Source: Symbiodinium natans
Lineage: Eukaryota; Sar; Dinophyceae; Suessiales; Symbiodiniaceae
DNA: 64,000 bases
NCBI GenBank assembly: GCA_905221605.1
Contig: CAJNDS010002468.1
Location: 1,032,001 to 1,096,000 of the forward strand
Reading direction: 5' to 3'
A model generated the notes under the pieces. The model was not told where the DNA came from and made no database searches. It saw nothing but the letters and a program-made list of their open reading frames with translations. A program made the translations under genes and the position numbers. Of this stretch, positions 60,101-64,000 are shown in pieces. The number at the start of each line of letters is the position of its first letter. The first letter of the stretch is position 1.

Positions 60101-60242
60101 GCGCACAGCAAATGTTGCTGCGCATGCATTCTCTAACACCTGTGATGCTGGCATTGCGGTTTTTGTTAAAAGGGCTACGGAAGTGTCTGGTGAAGCTGCA
60201 GGCACCTCGGAGGATCACTGCCGCAGAAGCGGCAAGCAACAA
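57168..60242 (+). mobile_element. DIRS-like retroelement, incomplete
   Basis: Unique sequence between telomere-type repeats on both sides (…TTTAGGGTTGACC at the left, CAACAATTAGGGTT at the right). It holds one RT/RNase H frame (57708-59651). The upstream 0.5 kb has short frames in several phases, suggesting frameshifts. No tyrosine recombinase was seen. Confidence 0.65.
57708..59651 (+). CDS. reverse transcriptase - RNase H, DIRS-like
   Basis: 647 aa, intact. RT: motif A SKRDASCWFDQLQLP with Asp200, WPMGFAWSSFVAQE (261-274), motif C ATDDVMIFS with Asp310-Asp311, then RGIVRNSRKD. RNase H: LLSATDAS with Asp467, VLEGEAF near 544-550, LVDSAVW with Asp573 and SADNPSDRPSRG near 615, the spacing seen in the RNase H of DIRS/Ngaro elements. 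It would copy element RNA to DNA. The lack of a recombinase makes the copy non-autonomous or truncated. It could instead be a Ty3-like RT; the polymerase and RNase H motif style fits DIRS better. Confidence 0.75.
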   Translation: MQIEQSTPVRATVAQTDVLSRIVDGCLDMLSRLQQAEDGAWEAFVPDWIQMPERPSGPKYGNLQAEAVDVLEVAGKCDPLTCLDEHVRNVICNDNLMFSEAPSGMSSFEGIPAEERREYVKLVARQLCSKQLALAAHAKGGGTIIAVSKPGGKRQRAVWHGKRVSAAATRPPKPRHLASPTVLSLMECPAGQKIRCSKRDASCWFDQLQLPAAMQRWMGRPSITARELCTVGGLTPEQIQGFVLPGDPADCETFFPVSLTWPMGFAWSSFVAQEFLLDTCSAAGLTESQILSSDVQTPTSCDVVFAAATDDVMIFSASGAGHSLKAAKQLDAVFEQRGIVRNSRKDVDDSLSATCVGVALEDGTHLAVPPARCLAMLYALSCLLCRKTASPKQVHQLLGVQQWYDLLCRCKLAVYDKVYEFVRDEADTAVKTVPKVVLFELCAAVFLGIFWRQDLQRPFLPLLSATDASTEYGFGASVARLPVPMIRRLARVAEKQGAYVVMDGGFSPEAAAKRLGQLHKLDISLDDFTDIFSIKSKHEAHINVLEGEAFIIWLRWILRSRARHCTRVVVLVDSAVWLGAAAKGRSSTQLNRLLRKAAALELAGGVQVHLILVPSADNPSDRPSRGVRLKPAKFSQGNCTVPCSSRQ

Positions 60243-60249
60243 TTAGGGT

Positions 60250-60935
60250 TCAGGGTTTATAGGGTTCAGGGCTTAGGGGTTGAGGGTTTTGGGTTTCTGG
60301 GTGTAGGGTTCAGGGCGTTTAGGGGGTTTGGGGTTTAGGGTCCAGGGTTTAGGGGTTGAGGGTTTTGGGGTTTCTGGGCTTTTGGGGGTCTAGGGTTCAA
60401 GGCGTTCAGGAGGTTTGGGGCTTAGGGTCCAGGGTTTAGGGGTTGAGGGTTCTGGGGTTTCTGGGTTTTTTGGGTCTAGCGTTCAGGGCGTTTAAGGGGT
60501 TTAGGGGTTTAGGGTCCAGGGTTTAGGGGTTGAGGGTTTTGGGGTTTTCCGTGTTTTTTGGGGTCTAGGGTTCAGGGCGTTTAGGGGGTTTGGGGTTTAG
60601 GGTCCAGGGTTTAGGGTTTAGGGTTGAGGGTTTGGGGTTTCTGTGTTTTTTGGGGTCTAGGGTTCAGGGCGTTTAGGCAGGGTTTAGGGGTTGAGGGTTT
60701 GGGGTTTCTGGGTTTTTTGGGGTCTAGGGTTCAGGGCGTTTCAGGGGCTTGCGGTTTAGGGTTCAGGGTTTAGGGGTTGAGGGTTTGGGGTTTCTGGGTT
60801 TTTGGGGTCTAGGGTTCAGGGCGTTTAGCGGGTTTGGGGTTTAGGCTTCAGGGTTTGGTGATTGAGAGTTTGGGGTTTCTGGGTTTTTTGGGGTCTAGGG
60901 TTCAGGGCGTTTCGGGGGTTTGGGGTTGAGGATGT
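60250..60935. repeat. 86-bp minisatellite built from telomere-type words
   Basis: Eight units marked by CAGGGCGTT at 60311, 60398, 60484, 60573, 60665, 60732, 60818 and 60903 (spacing 85-92, one 67). Each carries TTTGGGGTTTCTGGG and TTGGGGTCTAGGGTTCAGG. Confidence 0.9.
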
Positions 60936-61339
60936 AGAACTTACCAACAAGCCCAAATCAGCCCTCACACTTTTCGTGTGATGTAGCTTGCTGTCAGTAA
61001 GAAGCTGATAAGCTTCTTCGGCAACCTACGAAGAAGGCTTTCGCGTTCTTGTGGTAGGGTTTCAAGGCTACGGGTGCGTTTGAGTGGTTTGGGCTGTATA
61101 CGGGTTCAGGGCTGATGACGAGAGACCAGGGCCCGCAACCCCTCAACCCTCTAAACCCCAAACGCAGCTCGGCGGGTTCTATCGGGCCCGAGTTTTGATT
61201 TGGTGTCGGTTCAGGGTTTGGAGTTTCTCGTTTAGGGTTCTGGCAGTTACAGTGAGGACACTTGGCGAGTTCTGTTCGGAACCCTGCTCGATACGGAACT
61301 TTTGAATTCAAAAATCCTGATCAGGACCCTGACCCTGCA

Positions 61340-61590
61340 GCATTCTTTGAGAAGCCTCGCGATGTAGTCGTGTTGGACGGATCACGGAGTCGCTCGCTAC
61401 AATCCTAGTTTGTTGCACTGTGTCGCTGTCCTGCTCATACGCCATTGGATGCTACCGAGCAGTGCTTCCGCAAGTGGACCTCGAGAAGCGCTGGCTACAT
61501 TGGAGGATGCCGACAAGCTGTTCGCGTGTGAACCTGCCCGAGGAGAGTGGGAGAGTGACGATGAGCCACAACAAAGTTGCGGTGGTTTAG
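61340..61590 (+). other. unique sequence island, unassigned
   Basis: About 250 bp without repeats, ending in GGTGGTTTAGGG. Partial frames (REALATLEDADKLFACEP) look coding in composition but carry no known motif, and splice limits could not be set. Confidence 0.3.
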
Positions 61591-62675
61591 GGTTTAGGGT
61601 TTATAGGGTTTAGGGTTTAGGGTTTAGGGTTTAGGGTTTAGGGTTTAGGGGAGCCCAGCCCGAGGGACCTGAAAGCAAGTCATGGTATGGGTTGTCCAGT
61701 GTCTGTGTGCTTAGCCTGCTTGCGGATACGATGCTGCATCTGGCTGATTAGGCTTTAGGGTTGAGGGTTTTAGAGTTTAGGCCACAAACCCTCAACCCTA
61801 AACCCAATACCTAATGTTCTAGGACCCAGAGCAGGCCCTCATTCCCTTTTTTCAAGCCCCTTCACGCCAAAATTCCTTGGAAACTCTGGGGTCTAGTAGC
61901 CCTCAACCCTAAACCCTTTAGAATTAGGTGTTTAGGTTAAGGGTTCTTCGCCGAGTCGACGCCCTGGGCGCCCCTTAAAACTTAAACAGACTTGAAGCCC
62001 CAAACCCCCGAACCGAACCCTCAACACTACGCCCGAAGCCCTCAGCTCTGAACCCTGGACCCTGAGCCAGCTGCGCAAACCTGGCCTTCAAAGCAACCGA
62101 TGCAGAGTACGAATGGATATCCTGGGTTTGTGAAGGTTTCAGAACGCTTGCAATTTCAAGGGCTTCGGCTTTGGGGTCGATGGGGCTAAGGGCGTTTCCA
62201 AACCCGAAACCCTAAACCCTAAACCCTAAACCCCAAGCCCTTAGCCCTAAGCCCTAAGCCCTACGCCCGAAACCCTAAGCCCTAAACCCTAAGCCCTAAA
62301 CCCTAAACCCTAAACCCTAAACCCTACCAGCAGGCCGATCCCATCTGCTGATCCTCGGCAGCTCCGTGGCCAAAGGCGAGGGCGCCGAGGCCGAAGTCTC
62401 CCCTGAGCCTCAAGGGTTTAGGGTTTAGGGTTTAGGGCTTTAGGGCTTTAGGGTTTAGGGTCTTGGGGTTAGGGTTTAGGGTTCAGGGTTTAGGGTTTAG
62501 GGTTTAGGGTCTTGGGGTTAGGGTTTAAACCCAGGGGTGCTTGGAGGTTCAAGGCTTTAGGGCTTAGGGTTTAGGGTTTAAACACAAGAGATGCCTGGAG
62601 GTTCAAGGGCTTAGGCCGGTCAGCTTAACTACCCAAGGGTGCTTGGAGGTTGAAGGGTTTAGGGTTTAAGGTTTG

Positions 62676-62766
62676 CTTTTACCCTAAACCCTAAACCCTA
62701 AACCCTAAACCCTAAACCCTAAACCCTAAACCCTAAACCCTAAACCCTAAACCCTAAACCCTAAAC
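62676..62766. repeat. CCCTAAA tract, about 12 units
   Basis: Pure. Before it, the phrase GCTTGGAGGTTCAAGG occurs three times (62529-62660), pieces of the ACTTGGAGGTTC MITE family alternating with TTTAGGG. Confidence 0.9.
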
Positions 62767-62947
62767 CGTGGTTTTAGGGTTTCACCCAATTATCGGTGTA
62801 GTCATAGCCCACTTTCAAGCCCTTTAATTACCGAAATAGCCAGAGCTACAGGCGCATTCGGGTTTAGGGTTTAGGTTTAGGGTAGGAGGCTCTTGGGATA
62901 TTCCACGTTATCCCTTTTTGGCAGTCAGGGGATCACATTCAGGAATA

Positions 62948-63100
62948 ATGTTTCAGAGAGTTCTTAGGAGGCAGCCTCGAGTCTATGCGATCATGGAGGA
63001 GGTGTTGGAAGATGTGGTCCGAGTCGATGGACGAATGTGTTCGGGAGCGATTCTTCACGATGGTGTTGAGCTGTGCAGGCTTTGCCACCGACGTTTCTGA
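62948..63100 (+). CDS. possible coding island, unknown product
   Basis: The frame from ATG at 62948 reads MFQRVLRRQPRVYAIMEE, then a Cys/His end ELCRLCHRRF and stop. Composition is unlike repeats. An AATAAA occurs at 63279-63284. It could be a last exon or a transposon relic; no family recognised. Confidence 0.3.
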   Translation: MFQRVLRRQPRVYAIMEEVLEDVVRVDGRMCSGAILHDGVELCRLCHRRF

Positions 63101-64000
63101 GCCGCAAACCCTGCAAAGCTCTGAGGACTTTTTTTCGCAGGGTTTTGGTCTCAAGGCCTTCTTGCATAACGTTTTGTTTGGCCGTTTCTTTTAGGCCCAA
63201 GGGAAAGAGTCGTGCTTCCTCGATGGGGAGCCTCTTGTGGCATGGGCGAGCTTGCATCACATTCGTCTGTTGCTGCCAATAAAAACCAGAGTCATTCCAA
63301 CGATTCTTGAGCTCGAATTGCTGTAGATTTCACCCTGAGAGTTGAGGGTTTAGGGTTTCGGGTTTAGGGTTTAGTGTTTAGGGCTGAATTCTCCTAAACC
63401 CCCCTAAACCCTGCCCCCGGCCCTTCACAAACCCTACACCCCTAAACTCGAAATCCCGATATCCCGAAATTCCTAATCCCGAAACTTGAACACCAAGGTT
63501 TCCAAGGCTCCAAAAACCCCAAATCCTGAACCTAAACCCCTAGACCCCTAAACCCAAAATCCTTTGCCCTCGCCCAAAATGAAAAAAAAAGCTCATCTTG
63601 CAGCCACTGTAGGTGGGACCTGAGCCCAATATGGGCTGGCCCCAGCGCATGGAGGCAGGGTCACTCGGGTTTGAAGGGGATGGAGGGCTCTACGTGGACA
63701 TAACGCCGCACTTATTGACTTATTCATATTTGTTGGGTGGGGTTTTGGCGTGTTCTGTTTTTTGGGGGAAAAAGGGCCTTTCAAGGCAGAACGTCTCCTG
63801 CAAGTTCCTCCCGTCTCATGTTTCGTTGCGTGCCTGGGAGCCGCCCTTCTTCCCACCCGTGGATATTTCAGGCTTGAAGTCGTGAGTCAAGGAGTGCGTG
63901 CTGCCACCACCTCTCTTCAAGTTCCCAAGAGCGTCCAACCCTAAACCCTACACCCATAACCCTAAAGCCCTGAACCCTAAACCTCTCCAAGACACACACA

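Noticed and set aside
1-64000. That the window is a chromosome end (true telomere)
   Set aside because: Tracts are short, in both orientations and dispersed among genes over 64 kb; no terminal array reaches a window edge.
1-64000. Search for the dinoflagellate spliced-leader sequence, rRNA and tRNA genes
   Set aside because: No convincing match was seen by eye on either strand.

Overview
Organism. The window looks like nuclear DNA of a dinoflagellate (alga close to Symbiodinium, Polarella or Amphidinium in style; species not determinable). The evidence is hundreds of TTTAGGG/CCCTAAA telomere-type repeats scattered through ordinary sequence, genes cut into very small exons, introns that start with GC or GA as often as GT and end AG|G (the splice-site pattern reported for dinoflagellate genomes), and divergent non-LTR and DIRS-like reverse transcriptases. 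Almost no long ORF is real: most open frames are translations of telomere-type repeats.

Main result. The islands between telomere-type tracts are exons. All are on the + strand. Joining islands at G[C/A/T]...AG|G junctions gives uninterrupted pentatricopeptide-repeat (PPR) protein in an exact 35-residue register. Chain A: 10 exons, 4716-9618, 258 codons, 7 consecutive complete repeats. Chain B: 27 exons, 16216-35733, 1465 nt, 488 codons plus 1 nt, 13 consecutive complete repeats. Exons are 11-109 bp and introns 80-1487 bp. The chains are probably parts of one gene of more than 30 kb; 9619-16215 and both ends are unresolved. A second gene (49492-52327, + strand, 9 exons, 909 nt = 302 aa plus stop) encodes a small secreted Cys-containing protein with a signal peptide and a Ser/Thr-rich tail.

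What fills the introns. Telomere-type tracts are polarised: most introns have TTTAGGG as their first tract and CCCTAAA as their last, so intron ends could base-pair in the pre-mRNA. Several families of short inverted-repeat elements (MITE-like) lie in the same introns. One element (49545-49654) with a 6-bp target duplication makes up a whole intron, an introner. Two telomere tracts are flanked by duplicated coding sequence (37 and 29 bp), as expected if they were inserted during repair of staggered breaks, and the first accounts for an entire 80-bp intron.

Layout. 0-0.6 kb degenerate repeats; 0.6-36 kb PPR gene(s), with a LINE 3' fragment bearing an 11-bp target duplication at 8.8-9.4 kb; 36-40.5 kb repeats without convincing exons; 40.56-47.8 kb an almost complete non-LTR retrotransposon on the - strand with telomere-type repeats at both ends; 47.8-49.5 kb repeats; 49.5-52.3 kb the secreted-protein gene; 52.3-57.2 kb repeats and MITEs; 57.2-60.2 kb a DIRS-like RT/RNase H element; 60.2-64 kb an 86-bp minisatellite and mixed repeats. 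No rRNA, convincing tRNA, CRISPR or bacterial-type features were seen. All splice predictions were made by eye and rest on reading-frame and repeat-register closure, not on transcripts.
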